Source: Rhodoplanes sp. (GTDB lineage: Bacteria; Pseudomonadota; Alphaproteobacteria; Rhizobiales; Xanthobacteraceae). Taken from it: a stretch of 64,000 bases of DNA. Below the pieces are notes generated by a model, which was not told where the DNA came from, did not search any database, and saw only the letters and a list, made by a program, of their open reading frames with translations. Location of the stretch: NCBI RefSeq assembly GCF_013377085.1, contig NZ_JACAAX010000010.1, forward strand, positions 84,240 through 148,239, given 5' to 3'. The translations under genes were made by a program, and so were the position numbers. Positions 33,056-43,100 of this stretch are shown here, piece after piece. Position 1 is the first letter of the stretch. Each line of letters starts with the position of its first letter.

Positions 33056-34756
33056 ATGATCGAGGTCGCGCGCTATCTGTCCGTCCACCGCATCGCCTAT
33101 TTCTCGATGGAAGTCGGGATCCGGCAGGAGATGCACACCTATTCGGGCGGCCTCGGGCTGCTGGCGGGCGACGCCGCGCGCTCCGCCGCCGATCTCGACC
33201 TGCCGATGGTGTTCGTGACGCTGGCGTCGCGGGAAGGCTCGATCAAGCAGGAGATCGACGCCGACGGCAACCAGATCGACGGGCCCGATCCGTGGAGTCC
33301 GGAGGACTGGGCGACGCCGATCGGCGCCCTCATCGCGGTCGAGATCGAGCGCCGGCAGGTCTGGATCCGGCCCTGGCTCTACGACCTGAAGTCGCAGCGC
33401 GGCCACCAGATCCCGGTGCTGCTGCTCGACACCAACGTGCCGGAGAACGATCCGCGCGATCGCAACATCACCAACCGGCTGTATTTCGGCGACCAGAAGG
33501 ATCGCATCAAGCAGGAGGCCGTGCTCGGGGTCGGCGGGGTGCGGGTGCTGCGTGCGCTCGGCTTCACCATCGACACCTACCACCTCAACGAGGGCCACGC
33601 GGCGTTCCTGTCGCTGGCGCTGCTCGACCAGCACCGCATCAACCGCATTCCCGGCATCCCCGAGCCGTTCAGCTACGACGTGCACGCGGTGCGAGAGAAG
33701 TGCGTGTTCACGACCCACACGCCGGTCGAGGCCGGGCACGACCAGTTCGAATACGACGACGTGCGCGCGATCGTCGGCGACCTGATCGAGTTCGACCAGT
33801 TCAAGCTGTTGGCCGGGCACGACAAGCTCAACATGTCGCTGCTCGCCCTGAACCTCTCGCGCTATGCCAACGGCGTCGCCCGCCGGCACGCCGAGACGGC
33901 CCAGAAGATGTTCCCGGACTATCCGATCCGCACGGTCACCAACGGCGCCCATGTGCCGACCTGGATGCATCCGGCGATCGCCGATCTGTTCAAGACCATC
34001 GCGCCGCACTGGGTCTACGAGCTCGAGGACCTGCTCAAGGCCGACCAGGTCCCGCCCGACGCCCTGTGGGACGCCCACCAGCGCGCCAAGGGCGAGCTGA
34101 TCGACTATGTCAGGGCGACGACCGGGGTCGAGATGGATCCGGACGTGCCGGTGATCGCGTTCGCCCGGCGCATGACCGGCTACAAGCGGCCGGATCTCCT
34201 GTTCCACGACATGGAGCGGCTGCGCGCGATCGGCCAGAAATACCCGTTCCAGGTCGTCATGGCCGGAAAGTCGCATCCGCGCGACTTCGAGGGCAAGGCG
34301 ATCATCCGATCGATCCACGGTCATATGAGATCGATCAAAGACATGCCGATGGCATTCCTGCCAAACTACAGCATCGACATCGCCAAGAAGCTCGTCTCCG
34401 GCACGGACGTCTGGCTCAACAATCCGGTGCCGCCGCTCGAGGCTTCAGGGACGAGTGGCATGAAGGCGGCGTTCAACGGCGTGCTGAACTTCAGCGTGCT
34501 CGACGGATGGTGGCTGGAAGGGTGGGAAGAGGGCGTCACCGGCTGGGCGATCGGCAGCGACGGCAGCGAATCGTCGCCGCAGGCGCACGCGGCCGCCATG
34601 TACGACAAGCTCGAATCGACCATCCTGCCGCTCTATCACGACGACAGGGCCCGCTGGATCTGGATGATGCAGCAGACCATCGCCAAGATCGGCGCAGTGT
34701 TCAACAGCGCCCGCATGATGCGGCGCTACTCGACGGAGGCATATCTCCGCTCTTGA
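33056..34756 (+). CDS. glgP: alpha-glucan phosphorylase (short GT35 type)
   Basis: 566 aa. It releases glucose-1-phosphate from glycogen or maltodextrin ends. N-terminal IAYFSMEVGIRQEMHTYSGGLGLLAGD, then TYHLNEGHAAFLSLAL, FTTHTPVEAGHD, TVTNGAHVPTWMHP, FARRMTGYKRPDLL, and the PLP lysine K470 in EASGTSGMKAAFNG. It is much shorter than E. coli GlgP (about 815 aa) and matches the compact subfamily found in many bacteria and archaea. GGAG lies 5 bases before the ATG. First gene of glgP-glgC-glgA. Confidence 0.93.
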   Translation: MIEVARYLSVHRIAYFSMEVGIRQEMHTYSGGLGLLAGDAARSAADLDLPMVFVTLASREGSIKQEIDADGNQIDGPDPWSPEDWATPIGALIAVEIERRQVWIRPWLYDLKSQRGHQIPVLLLDTNVPENDPRDRNITNRLYFGDQKDRIKQEAVLGVGGVRVLRALGFTIDTYHLNEGHAAFLSLALLDQHRINRIPGIPEPFSYDVHAVREKCVFTTHTPVEAGHDQFEYDDVRAIVGDLIEFDQFKLLAGHDKLNMSLLALNLSRYANGVARRHAETAQKMFPDYPIRTVTNGAHVPTWMHPAIADLFKTIAPHWVYELEDLLKADQVPPDALWDAHQRAKGELIDYVRATTGVEMDPDVPVIAFARRMTGYKRPDLLFHDMERLRAIGQKYPFQVVMAGKSHPRDFEGKAIIRSIHGHMRSIKDMPMAFLPNYSIDIAKKLVSGTDVWLNNPVPPLEASGTSGMKAAFNGVLNFSVLDGWWLEGWEEGVTGWAIGSDGSESSPQAHAAAMYDKLESTILPLYHDDRARWIWMMQQTIAKIGAVFNSARMMRRYSTEAYLRS

Positions 34757-34894
34757 GGCCGGCGCGACGGCGGCGCTGGATCGTCGACGCAGGCATCGCC
34801 GCGGCACCGGTCGTCGCGGCGGGTCCTGGCCGCCGGAGCAGGGCGATCGAAGGTTCGGAGGAGAGACTTCTCAACCCCCATACGAGGCAATTCC

Positions 34895-36157
34895 GTGCGA
34901 ATTGAGCATTCCTCGCCGGGGCCGCTCGCACGTAGTGCGATGGCCTATGTTCTCGCCGGCGGCCGCGGCAGCCGCCTTCACGAACTGTGCGACAACCGCG
35001 CCAAGCCCGCCGTCTATTTCGGTGGCAAGTCCCGCATCATCGACTTCACGCTGTCCAATGCCCTGAATTCCGGCATCCGCCGCATCGCGGTGGCGACGCA
35101 ATACAAGGCGCACAGCCTGATCCGACACATGCAGCGGGGCTGGAACTTCTTCCGGCCGGAACGAAACGAGAGCTTCGACATCCTGCCGGCGAGCCAGCGC
35201 ATCGCCGGCGCGAGCTGGTATGCCGGCACGGCCGACGCCGTCTACCAGAACCTCGACATCATCGAGAGCTACAACCCCGAATACATCGTGCTGCTCGCGG
35301 GCGACCATGTCTACAAGATGGACTACGAGCCGATGCTCCAGCAGCACGTGGAGCAGAAGGCCGACATCACCATCGCCTCGCTCGAGGTGCCCCTGAAGGA
35401 GGCGAGCCATTTCGGCGTGATGCATGTCGACGAGGACGACGTCGTCATCGATTTCGTCGAGAAGCCCGAGAAGCCGCCGCACGTGCCCGGCAACCCGGCC
35501 GTGGCGCTGGCCAGCATGGGCATCTACGTCTTCAACACCAAGTTCCTGGTCGACCAGGTCCGCCGCGACGCGGCCGACCCGCATTCGACGCACGACTTCG
35601 GCAAGGACATCATCCCGTATCTGGTCAAGTACGGGAAGGCGGTGGCGCATCCGTTCTCGCGCTCCTGCGTGCGCTCTCGCGAGGAGGCCTCGGTCTATTG
35701 GCGCGACGTCGGCACCATCGAGTCCTACTGGGAGGCCAATATCGACCTCACGGCCGTGGTGCCGCAGCTCGATCTGTTCGACCACAACTGGCCGATCTGG
35801 ACCTATGCGGAGATCACCCCGCCGGCCAAGTTCGTGCATGACGAGCAGGGCCGGCGCGGCATCGCCATCTCGTCGCTGGTCGCCGGGGGCTGCATCGTCT
35901 CGGGCGCCTCGATCCGCCGCTCCCTGGTCGGCACCGGGGCGCGGATCCACTCCTATTCGTTCATCGAGAACTCGGTGATCCTGCCCGAGGTCGACGTCGG
36001 CCGCGGCGCGCGGCTGCGCAACGTCGTGGTCGACAAGGGCACGGTGATTCCGGCGAAGCTCGTGGTGGGCGAGGATCCGGAGGTCGACGCCGAACGGTTC
36101 CGGCGGACCGAGAACGGCATCTGCCTCATCACCCAACACATGATCGATCGGTTGTGA
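34895..36157 (+). CDS. glgC: glucose-1-phosphate adenylyltransferase
   Basis: 420 aa ADP-glucose pyrophosphorylase, the committed step of glycogen synthesis. [36 protein letters not shown] (N-terminal nucleotide and allosteric site, read over its length), [35 protein letters not shown], and the C-terminal left-handed helix with [27 protein letters not shown] start at 34895. It follows glgP by 138 bases and overlaps glgA by 4 bases. Confidence 0.97.
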   Translation: MRIEHSSPGPLARSAMAYVLAGGRGSRLHELCDNRAKPAVYFGGKSRIIDFTLSNALNSGIRRIAVATQYKAHSLIRHMQRGWNFFRPERNESFDILPASQRIAGASWYAGTADAVYQNLDIIESYNPEYIVLLAGDHVYKMDYEPMLQQHVEQKADITIASLEVPLKEASHFGVMHVDEDDVVIDFVEKPEKPPHVPGNPAVALASMGIYVFNTKFLVDQVRRDAADPHSTHDFGKDIIPYLVKYGKAVAHPFSRSCVRSREEASVYWRDVGTIESYWEANIDLTAVVPQLDLFDHNWPIWTYAEITPPAKFVHDEQGRRGIAISSLVAGGCIVSGASIRRSLVGTGARIHSYSFIENSVILPEVDVGRGARLRNVVVDKGTVIPAKLVVGEDPEVDAERFRRTENGICLITQHMIDRL

Positions 36158-37614
36158 CCGGCGCGCCACCGATCCTCGTCCTCTCCGTCGTCTCCGAGAT
36201 TTTCCCCTTCGTGAAGACCGGGGGACTCGCGGACGTCACCGGCGCGCTGCCGGCGGCGCTCGCCCCCGAGAATGTCCGCACCCTGACGGTGATCCCCGGC
36301 TACCCGGCCGTGCTCGCCGCCATGCGCGACGTCAGCATCGTGCTGGAGCTGCCCGACCTGTTCGGCAGCCCGGCCAGGCTCGTCCACGGCCGCGCCCGCA
36401 ACTGCGAGCTGATCGCCATCGATGCGCCGCATCTCTACGACCGGCCGGGCAATCCCTACATGGCGGCCGACGGGCGCGACTGGCCCGACAACGCCATCCG
36501 GTTCGGCGCCCTCGGCCTGGTCGCGGCGCGGCTCGCCGCCGGCGAGATCCAGGCGTTCCGACCCGACATCCTGCACGCCCATGACTGGCAGGCCGGGCTC
36601 GCCACCGCCTATCTGCGCTACCGCTACGACCGCGGCCCGCGCACCGTGATGACGGTGCACAATCTCGCCTTCCAGGGGCTGTTTCCGGCCTCGCTGTTGT
36701 CGGCCCTGGCGCTGCCGCCGCAGGCTTTCAGCATCGACGGCGTCGAGTTCCACGGCGAGATCGGCTTCCTCAAGGCAGGGCTGGCGCTCGCCGACTGGAT
36801 CACCACGGTGTCGCCGACCTATGCGGCCGAGATCCGCACGCGCGAATACGGCATGGGGCTCGACGGCCTGCTGCGCAGCCGCACCGAGCGGCTCTCCGGC
36901 ATTCTCAACGGCATCGACGACTCGGTGTGGAATCCGAGCCGCGACCCGCTGATCGCCGCCAATTTCGACGCCCGACGGATCGCCCCCCGGATCGCCAACA
37001 AGGCCGTCCTGAAGAAACGCATGAACCTCGCGGCCGACGACGCGCTCCTGTTCGGCGTGGTCAGCCGATTGTCCTGGCAGAAGGGCCTCGACATGTTGGT
37101 CGAGGTGCTGCCGACCTTGCTCGCCACCGGCGCCCAGCTCGTCGTGCTCGGCTCCGGCGAGCGCAATCTGCAGCAGGCGTTCGAGGACGCCGCACGCATC
37201 CATCCGGGCCGCGTCGCCTGCGTGGTCGGCTACGACGAGGAGGTCGCCCACCTGATCCAGGCCGGCGCCGACGCGCTGCTGATGCCGTCGCGCTACGAGC
37301 CCTGCGGGCTCGCCCAGATGTGCGCGCTGCGCTACGGCACCCTGCCGGTGGTGAGCCATGTCGGCGGGCTCGCCGACACCGTGATCGACTGCAACGACAT
37401 GGCGATCGCGGAAGGGGTCGGCACCGGCATCCAGTTCGCCCCCACGATCGGCATGCTGGAGGCGGCGCTGCTGCGCACCACGGCGATGTGGCGGAACGGC
37501 CGGGTGTGGCGCCGCGTCCAGCGCAACGCCATGCGGGCCGACGTCTCCTGGCGCCGCTCCGCCCGCCGCTACGCCCAGCTTTATCGCGACCTCCTGGCCG
37601 AACGGCGGAAGTGA
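36154..37614 (+). CDS. glgA: glycogen synthase (ADP-glucose type, GT5)
   Basis: 486 aa. [25 protein letters not shown] contains the KTGGL ADP-glucose-binding motif. [55 protein letters not shown] and [18 protein letters not shown] complete the GT-B fold. The GTG start overlaps the glgC stop (GTGA). Last gene of the operon. No branching enzyme (glgB) or debranching enzyme (glgX) is present in the window. Confidence 0.97.
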   Translation: MTGAPPILVLSVVSEIFPFVKTGGLADVTGALPAALAPENVRTLTVIPGYPAVLAAMRDVSIVLELPDLFGSPARLVHGRARNCELIAIDAPHLYDRPGNPYMAADGRDWPDNAIRFGALGLVAARLAAGEIQAFRPDILHAHDWQAGLATAYLRYRYDRGPRTVMTVHNLAFQGLFPASLLSALALPPQAFSIDGVEFHGEIGFLKAGLALADWITTVSPTYAAEIRTREYGMGLDGLLRSRTERLSGILNGIDDSVWNPSRDPLIAANFDARRIAPRIANKAVLKKRMNLAADDALLFGVVSRLSWQKGLDMLVEVLPTLLATGAQLVVLGSGERNLQQAFEDAARIHPGRVACVVGYDEEVAHLIQAGADALLMPSRYEPCGLAQMCALRYGTLPVVSHVGGLADTVIDCNDMAIAEGVGTGIQFAPTIGMLEAALLRTTAMWRNGRVWRRVQRNAMRADVSWRRSARRYAQLYRDLLAERRK

Positions 37615-38149
37615 GCTTTTGGCGGGCGCCGTGCGGTCCTGGCCGGGCCCATTCGACGCGAGCCCAGCTTATGGCGCATAGCCGATGGCCGGACTCCGGC
37701 TCCGCGGTAAAACTTCATGATCGTGAAACTTTGATGGAGTATAACTCCACACTGATAGAAGCGGCTGCCTGCAAAGACCACGTTCAGACTCGGACGCGCG
37801 CCTAGGTCGGCCTTTCGGCCGATGTTGTCAGGTCGAGCATTCGGGACGTGATGTGATGCATGATTTGGGGCTATTGCTGCTGACCGTGGTTACGGCCAAC
37901 CCGCTCCCCGCAGGGGCACTTGTCGGATCGTCTCTGCTGATGGTCCTGGCGTTCAAGTTCCCGAAATCCGGTTTGAACTGAACCCGAAGCGAGCGGCAGA
38001 CCGGCTCTCGCCTCGAACGGCCTCGCTCGCGTCGGCGCCCGCACCGGGCCCCGCCGTCGCGCGGCCCCCGCAGGCGCGTTCCTCTATTGTTCTTGAAGCA
38101 CGACCGCCCCCCTGCTACCCTGGCGCGTAATCCGGCAGGGGCCAAGAGC
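37615..38149. other. 535-base interval between glgA and comM
   Basis: Contains an AT-richer patch (about 37690-37800) with a TGGAGT-ATA-ACTCCA palindrome, a hairpin TCGGCC-TTTC-GGCCGA at 37807-37822 without a T-run, and one possible 41-codon frame described separately. Nothing else is recognised. Confidence 0.5.
37856..37981 (+). CDS. possible 41-residue hydrophobic small protein
   Basis: ATG at 37856 to TGA at 37979-37981. The translation begins MHDLGLLLLTVVTANPLP and has a second hydrophobic stretch ALVGSSLLMVLAF, then a basic end KFPKSGLN. It could be a small membrane protein. Support is weak: only a poor ribosome-binding site (GGGACG), and no known family. Confidence 0.25.
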   Translation: MHDLGLLLLTVVTANPLPAGALVGSSLLMVLAFKFPKSGLN

Positions 38150-39688
38150 ATGGTGCAGCGGGTGTCGACCGTGGCGTTCGAGGGCATCGCGGCGCGCGCC
38201 GTCGACGTGCAGGTGCAGGTCGCCCCCGGATTGCCGGCCTTCAACGTGGTCGGGCTGCCCGACAAGGCGGTGTCGGAGGCGCGCGAGCGGGTGCGGGCCG
38301 CGCTGGTCGCCTCCGGGCTGGCGCTGCCGGCGCGCCGCATCACGGTCAATCTCGCCCCGGCCGACGTCCCCAAGGAGGGCAGCCATTACGACCTGCCGAT
38401 CGCGCTCGGCCTGATGGGGGCGATCGGCGCGATCCCGCCCGACGCATTGGACGGCTGCACCGTCCTGGGCGAGCTCGGCCTCGACGGCACCATCGCGGCG
38501 GTGGCCGGCGTGCTGCCGGCCGCCATCGGGGCGAACGGGCGCGGCGAGGCGCTGATCTGCCCGGCCGCCTGCGGTCCCGAGGCCGCCTGGGCCAGCCCCG
38601 ACATGACCATCGTGGCGGCCGGCTCGCTGATCCAACTGGCCAATCATTTCAAGGGCACCCAGGTTTTGGCGCGGCCGCAGCCGAAGATCCGGGCCGCCGC
38701 CGCCGAGACCCTCGACCTCGCCGACATCAAGGGCCAGGAGAGCGGCAAGCGGGCGCTGGAGATCGCCGCCGCCGGCGGCCACAATCTGATGATGGTCGGG
38801 CCGCCCGGCGCCGGAAAGTCGATGCTGGCGGCCCGGCTGCCGTCGATCCTGCCGCCGCTGGCGCCCTCCGAGCTGCTCGAGGTCTCGATGATCGCCTCGG
38901 TGGCCGGCGAGATCGAGGACGGCGCGCTGACCAACCGGCGGCCGTTCCGCAGCCCGCATCACTCGGCCTCGATGCCGGCCCTGGTCGGCGGCGGCCTGCG
39001 CGCCAAGCCCGGCGAGATCTCGCTCGCCCACAACGGCGTGCTGTTCCTCGACGAGCTGCCCGAGTTCGAGCCCCGCGTGCTGGAATCGCTGCGCCAGCCG
39101 CTGGAGACCGGCGAGGTGGCGATCGCCCGCGCCAACCACCGGGTCACCTATCCGGCCCGGTTCATGCTGGTCGCCGCCATGAATCCGTGCCGCTGCGGCC
39201 AGGCGGGCGAGCCCGGCTTCGCCTGCCGGCGCGGGCCGATCGGGCGCTGCACGGCGGAGTATCAGGGCCGCATCTCCGGCCCGCTGCTCGACCGCATCGA
39301 CCTGCATGTCGACATGCCGGCGGTGAGCGCCGCCGACCTGGTGCTGCCGCCGCCGGCCGAGGGCAGCGCCGCCGTGGCGGCCCGGGTTTTTCGCGCCCGC
39401 GCCCTGCAGACCCAACGCTACGAGGCACTCGGTTTTCCCCATGTGCGCACCAACGCGCAGGCGCAGGGCGGCCTGCTCGAGGACGTGGCGACGCCCGACC
39501 GCGCCGGCCAGGCGCTGATCCGCGACGCCGCCGACGCCATGCGGCTGACGGCGCGCGGCTATCACCGGGTCCTGCGGGTCGCCCGCACGCTCGCCGACCT
39601 CGACGGCAGCGAGAGGGTCGGCCGCCTCCACGTCGCCGAAGCGCTGGCCTACCGGGCCCGGCTCGACGAGGTGCGCCGCGCCGCCTGA
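38150..39688 (+). CDS. comM: YifB/ComM family Mg-chelatase-like AAA+ ATPase
   Basis: 512 aa. N-terminal ChlI domain (about 1-170, [20 protein letters not shown]), an AAA+ core with Walker [10 protein letters not shown] (K223) and Walker [25 protein letters not shown] with the conserved cysteine cluster, and a C-terminal domain with [20 protein letters not shown]. ComM is a hexameric helicase that promotes branch migration during natural transformation, and homologues occur in many bacteria. Start taken at ATG 38150 because the next upstream residues are not conserved. Confidence 0.93.
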   Translation: MVQRVSTVAFEGIAARAVDVQVQVAPGLPAFNVVGLPDKAVSEARERVRAALVASGLALPARRITVNLAPADVPKEGSHYDLPIALGLMGAIGAIPPDALDGCTVLGELGLDGTIAAVAGVLPAAIGANGRGEALICPAACGPEAAWASPDMTIVAAGSLIQLANHFKGTQVLARPQPKIRAAAAETLDLADIKGQESGKRALEIAAAGGHNLMMVGPPGAGKSMLAARLPSILPPLAPSELLEVSMIASVAGEIEDGALTNRRPFRSPHHSASMPALVGGGLRAKPGEISLAHNGVLFLDELPEFEPRVLESLRQPLETGEVAIARANHRVTYPARFMLVAAMNPCRCGQAGEPGFACRRGPIGRCTAEYQGRISGPLLDRIDLHVDMPAVSAADLVLPPPAEGSAAVAARVFRARALQTQRYEALGFPHVRTNAQAQGGLLEDVATPDRAGQALIRDAADAMRLTARGYHRVLRVARTLADLDGSERVGRLHVAEALAYRARLDEVRRAA

Positions 39689-39847
39689 CCGGTCCCGGCA
39701 CGCCCCGACGCCCCACCAGCCGACTAGCCAGCCCCACCCGTTCGGGCTGCATCTTCGGCAGCAGCCTCCATCAGGGGTTTAATCGATTTTTTCCGCTTCA
39801 CTGGCATGGTGGGAAGACGACCAGGCCGATGTCGCGGGGACGAGACA

Positions 39848-40327
39848 ATGCTGGAGCGGATCGACGACCAAGCACCGCGTGCCACGGCGGATCCCGGACC
39901 GGCGGCGGGCGCACCGGCCCCGACGCTGCTCGTCATCGACGACGACACGGTCCATCGGATGATCATCGGCCGGGTCGCGGCCCGGGCCGGCTACACGGCG
40001 ACCGAGGCGGCCTCCTACGAGGAGGCTGTCGCACTGCTCCGGGGCAACGCCTACACGCTGATCACCCTCGATCTCACGCTCGGCCAGCACGGCGGCGCCG
40101 AGGTCCTGCACGTGATCGCGGCCATGGACCTGAAGACGCCGATCGTCATCGTCTCCAGCTCGAACGAGACGATCCGGCGGGAGACCGCGGCGATGGCGAA
40201 CCTGCTCAGCCTCAATGTCTGCCGGGCGCTGGCCAAGCCGGTCGACCTCGGCGAGCTGCGGCGCATTCTCCTCGACGTGCGCCAGCGCAGCGCCATCGGC
40301 CTGATGCCGGCCGGCTGGTCCGCGTGA
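39848..40327 (+). CDS. single-domain response regulator
   Basis: 159 aa. A 30-residue Ala/Pro-rich start, then a receiver domain (about 28-145): [14 protein letters not shown] (acidic pocket), the phospho-acceptor Asp in [13 protein letters not shown], the conserved Ser stretch IVIVSSSNE and the Lys of ALAKPVD. There is no DNA-binding or enzymatic output. The stop overlaps the GTG start of the next hybrid kinase by 4 bases, so it is translationally coupled and probably a phospho-partner of that kinase. Confidence 0.9.
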   Translation: MLERIDDQAPRATADPGPAAGAPAPTLLVIDDDTVHRMIIGRVAARAGYTATEAASYEEAVALLRGNAYTLITLDLTLGQHGGAEVLHVIAAMDLKTPIVIVSSSNETIRRETAAMANLLSLNVCRALAKPVDLGELRRILLDVRQRSAIGLMPAGWSA

Positions 40328-42972
40328 GCGCGGCGGAGCACGATACCGACGCGCCGACCGGCGCGTCGGCGCCGACCCGGCTCGACGACACGCAACCGCG
40401 GCCGCGCCGACCGTATCTCGGCCTGATCGCCGGCGCCGTGTTCCTGATCGCCACCATCGTCGGCATGAACGCCCTGGTGCTGGCCAATCTGCGCGAAAGC
40501 ACCCTGAAATCCACCGAGGAGGCGCTGGCCCAGCGCAGCGCCATCCTGGCCGAGCAGACCGAGCGCACCATCCATTCGGTGGACGTGATCCTCGCCGACC
40601 TGATCGAGCGCGTGCCCGAAAGCGGCATCGCCGACGCTGCCGCCTTCGCGGCCCGGTTCTCCGGCCTTCCGACCCACATGCTGCTGCGCGAGAAGCGGGC
40701 CGGCCTGCCGCAGCTCGACGCATTGTCGCTCGTCGACGGCAAGGGCCGCATCGTCAACTTTTCTCGCTCATGGCCGGCGCCGCCGCTGTCGGTCGCCGAC
40801 CGCGACCACTTCGTCCAGCTCGAGGCGCACCGTGGCGCCGCCTCGATCGTCAGCCCGCCGCTGCAGAGCCGCGTCACCGACCAATGGCTGGTCGGCCTGC
40901 ACCGCCGGATCGAGGCGGGCGACGGAACCTTCATGGGCATCGCCTCGGCCGGGCTGTCGCTCGACTATTTCGAGGACTTCTATCGCTCGATCGCACTCTC
41001 CAAGGCAGATTCCTTCGCCCTGCAGACAAAGGACGGCGTGCTGCTGATACGCCACCCGAATGTCGGCCTGATCGGCAAGACGTTCGCGGTCCAGCACGGT
41101 GGCACGCGGCCCTACACCGTGCGGGCGATCAGCCCGCTCGACGGGCAGCAGCGGGTCTGGGCCGTGCACCCGCTGAAAACCTATCCGCTCGTGATGATCT
41201 CCAGCACGACGACCGCCAACGCGCTGTCCGGCTGGACCGCCATCGCCCGCCTGTCGCTGTTCCTGTCCGCGGCCGGCGCCCTGATCGTCGTGGTCGCGGC
41301 CCTGTGCATCGCCATGTGGTGGAACGAGCAGAGCAAGGCGGTGCAGGCCCGCACGGCCCACATGGAGGCCGAGAACGCCCGCGCCCATGCCGAGGCCGAT
41401 CTGCTGCGCGAGCGCGAGGAGGCCGCCGAGGCGGCGAACCGGGCCAAGTCCGAGTTCCTCGCCACCATGAGCCACGAGATCCGCACGCCGATGAACGCGC
41501 TGATCGGGCTGGCCGCGACGCTGCTCGAAACCGACCTCGATCCCGAGCAGCGCGCCTCGGTGGCGGCGATGCACGATTCGGGCGACAATCTGCTGCGCAT
41601 CCTCAACGACATTCTCGACTTCTCCAAGCTCGAGGCGGGGCGCCTCGAGTTCGAGCAGATCGCCTTCTCGCCCGCCGCCCTGGTCGACAACGCGGTCAGC
41701 ATCGTCGGCGCGCGCGCCGCCGCCCGCGGGCTGGCGATCCGCACCGCGCTCGATCCGGCCGTGCCGCCTGCCCTGATCGGCGACGCCGGCCGCATCCGCC
41801 AGGTGCTGCTCAATCTTCTGTCGAACGCCATCAAGTTCACGACCCATGGCGAGATCGCCGTGACGACCCGGTTCATCGTCCACGAGGGCGCGCGCGCCGT
41901 CGTCGAATGGACCGTCAGCGACACCGGCATGGGCATCCCGCCGGACTCGCTGCCGCGGCTTTTCAACAAGTTCACCCAGGCCGACTCGTCGATCAACCGG
42001 CGCTTCGGCGGCACCGGGCTCGGGCTCGCCATCTGCAAGCACATCGTCGACCAGATGGGCGGTACCATCGCGGTCGAGTCGGTCGAAGGCCGCGGCACCA
42101 CGTTCCTGGTCCGCCTCGCTCTGCCGGCCGCCGATGCCGTGCGGCTCGAGCAGCGCGCCGACGGCACCGTGGTCGACGCCTTCAAGGCGCGGCTCGCCGC
42201 CCTCGGCCGGCCGCTGCGTCTGCTGATCGCCGAGGACAATCCGACCAATCAGCTCGTCGCCCTGAAGATGCTGAAGGAGTTCACGCTGGTGCCGGAGCTC
42301 GCCGGCGACGGCGCCGAGGCCGTGGCGGCGACGGCGCGGACCGACTTCGATCTGGTGCTGATGGACGTGCGGATGCCGGAGATGGACGGGATCGAGGCGA
42401 CCCGCGCCATCCGGGCGCGCGGCGGCGCCAACGACGGCCTGCCGATCATCGCCATCACGGCGAACGCCTATCCGGACGACATCAAGATCTGCCGCGAGGC
42501 CGGCATGACCGGCTTCGTCGCCAAGCCGGTCCGCAAGCAAGCCCTGATCGAAGCCCTTCTGGAGGTGCTCGGCGGTCGACCGGCGTCGGCCGAGCCCGTC
42601 CGCGGCTCGGCCGCCGCGGCGGCCGACGACGCGCTGATCGATCGCGAGACCCTGGCGATCCTGGCCGACGAGATCGGTGCGGACGGTGCGAGCCTCGCCG
42701 TGCAGATCTTCCTCGGCGAGACCGAGGCCCGGCTGGCCCGGCTGCGTGCCTTGCCCCTCGACACGTCGCGCGAAAAGATCGCGGTCGAGGCGCATACGCT
42801 CAAGGGCGCCGCCGCGACGCTCGGCCTGGTGCCGCTGTCCGACCTCGCCCGCGCGCTCGAGCAGGCGGCGCCGACCATCACGGCCTCCGACTGCGCGGCG
42901 CTCATCGACCGCATCGAGGCGGCCTTCGCGCGCGCCCGGCACGGGCTCGCCGAGCACGCCGTCGCCGCGTGA
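40324..42972 (+). CDS. hybrid sensor histidine kinase with receiver and HPt domains
   Basis: 882 aa. TM1 about 31-53, a periplasmic sensor of about 250 residues (dCache-like: [35 protein letters not shown]), TM2 about 307-330, a coiled coil, HisKA with phospho-accepting H384 in [14 protein letters not shown], HATPase ([35 protein letters not shown]), a receiver (about 631-745) with D681 in [11 protein letters not shown], and a C-terminal HPt with H824 in [15 protein letters not shown]. All phosphorelay residues are intact, so the protein can run His-Asp-His transfer on its own. Confidence 0.93.
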   Translation: MSAAEHDTDAPTGASAPTRLDDTQPRPRRPYLGLIAGAVFLIATIVGMNALVLANLRESTLKSTEEALAQRSAILAEQTERTIHSVDVILADLIERVPESGIADAAAFAARFSGLPTHMLLREKRAGLPQLDALSLVDGKGRIVNFSRSWPAPPLSVADRDHFVQLEAHRGAASIVSPPLQSRVTDQWLVGLHRRIEAGDGTFMGIASAGLSLDYFEDFYRSIALSKADSFALQTKDGVLLIRHPNVGLIGKTFAVQHGGTRPYTVRAISPLDGQQRVWAVHPLKTYPLVMISSTTTANALSGWTAIARLSLFLSAAGALIVVVAALCIAMWWNEQSKAVQARTAHMEAENARAHAEADLLREREEAAEAANRAKSEFLATMSHEIRTPMNALIGLAATLLETDLDPEQRASVAAMHDSGDNLLRILNDILDFSKLEAGRLEFEQIAFSPAALVDNAVSIVGARAAARGLAIRTALDPAVPPALIGDAGRIRQVLLNLLSNAIKFTTHGEIAVTTRFIVHEGARAVVEWTVSDTGMGIPPDSLPRLFNKFTQADSSINRRFGGTGLGLAICKHIVDQMGGTIAVESVEGRGTTFLVRLALPAADAVRLEQRADGTVVDAFKARLAALGRPLRLLIAEDNPTNQLVALKMLKEFTLVPELAGDGAEAVAATARTDFDLVLMDVRMPEMDGIEATRAIRARGGANDGLPIIAITANAYPDDIKICREAGMTGFVAKPVRKQALIEALLEVLGGRPASAEPVRGSAAAAADDALIDRETLAILADEIGADGASLAVQIFLGETEARLARLRALPLDTSREKIAVEAHTLKGAAATLGLVPLSDLARALEQAAPTITASDCAALIDRIEAAFARARHGLAEHAVAA

Positions 42973-43100
42973 CGGTCGTCCGCCACCCGACCGCGTCGCA
43001 CCGATACTCTTCACGCTTCGTCAACCATCCGAACGCTCCGGCCAGAACCGTCGCGGCACCGCCGCACTCTCTTGCCATGCAAGGGAATGGCAAGGTTCCG

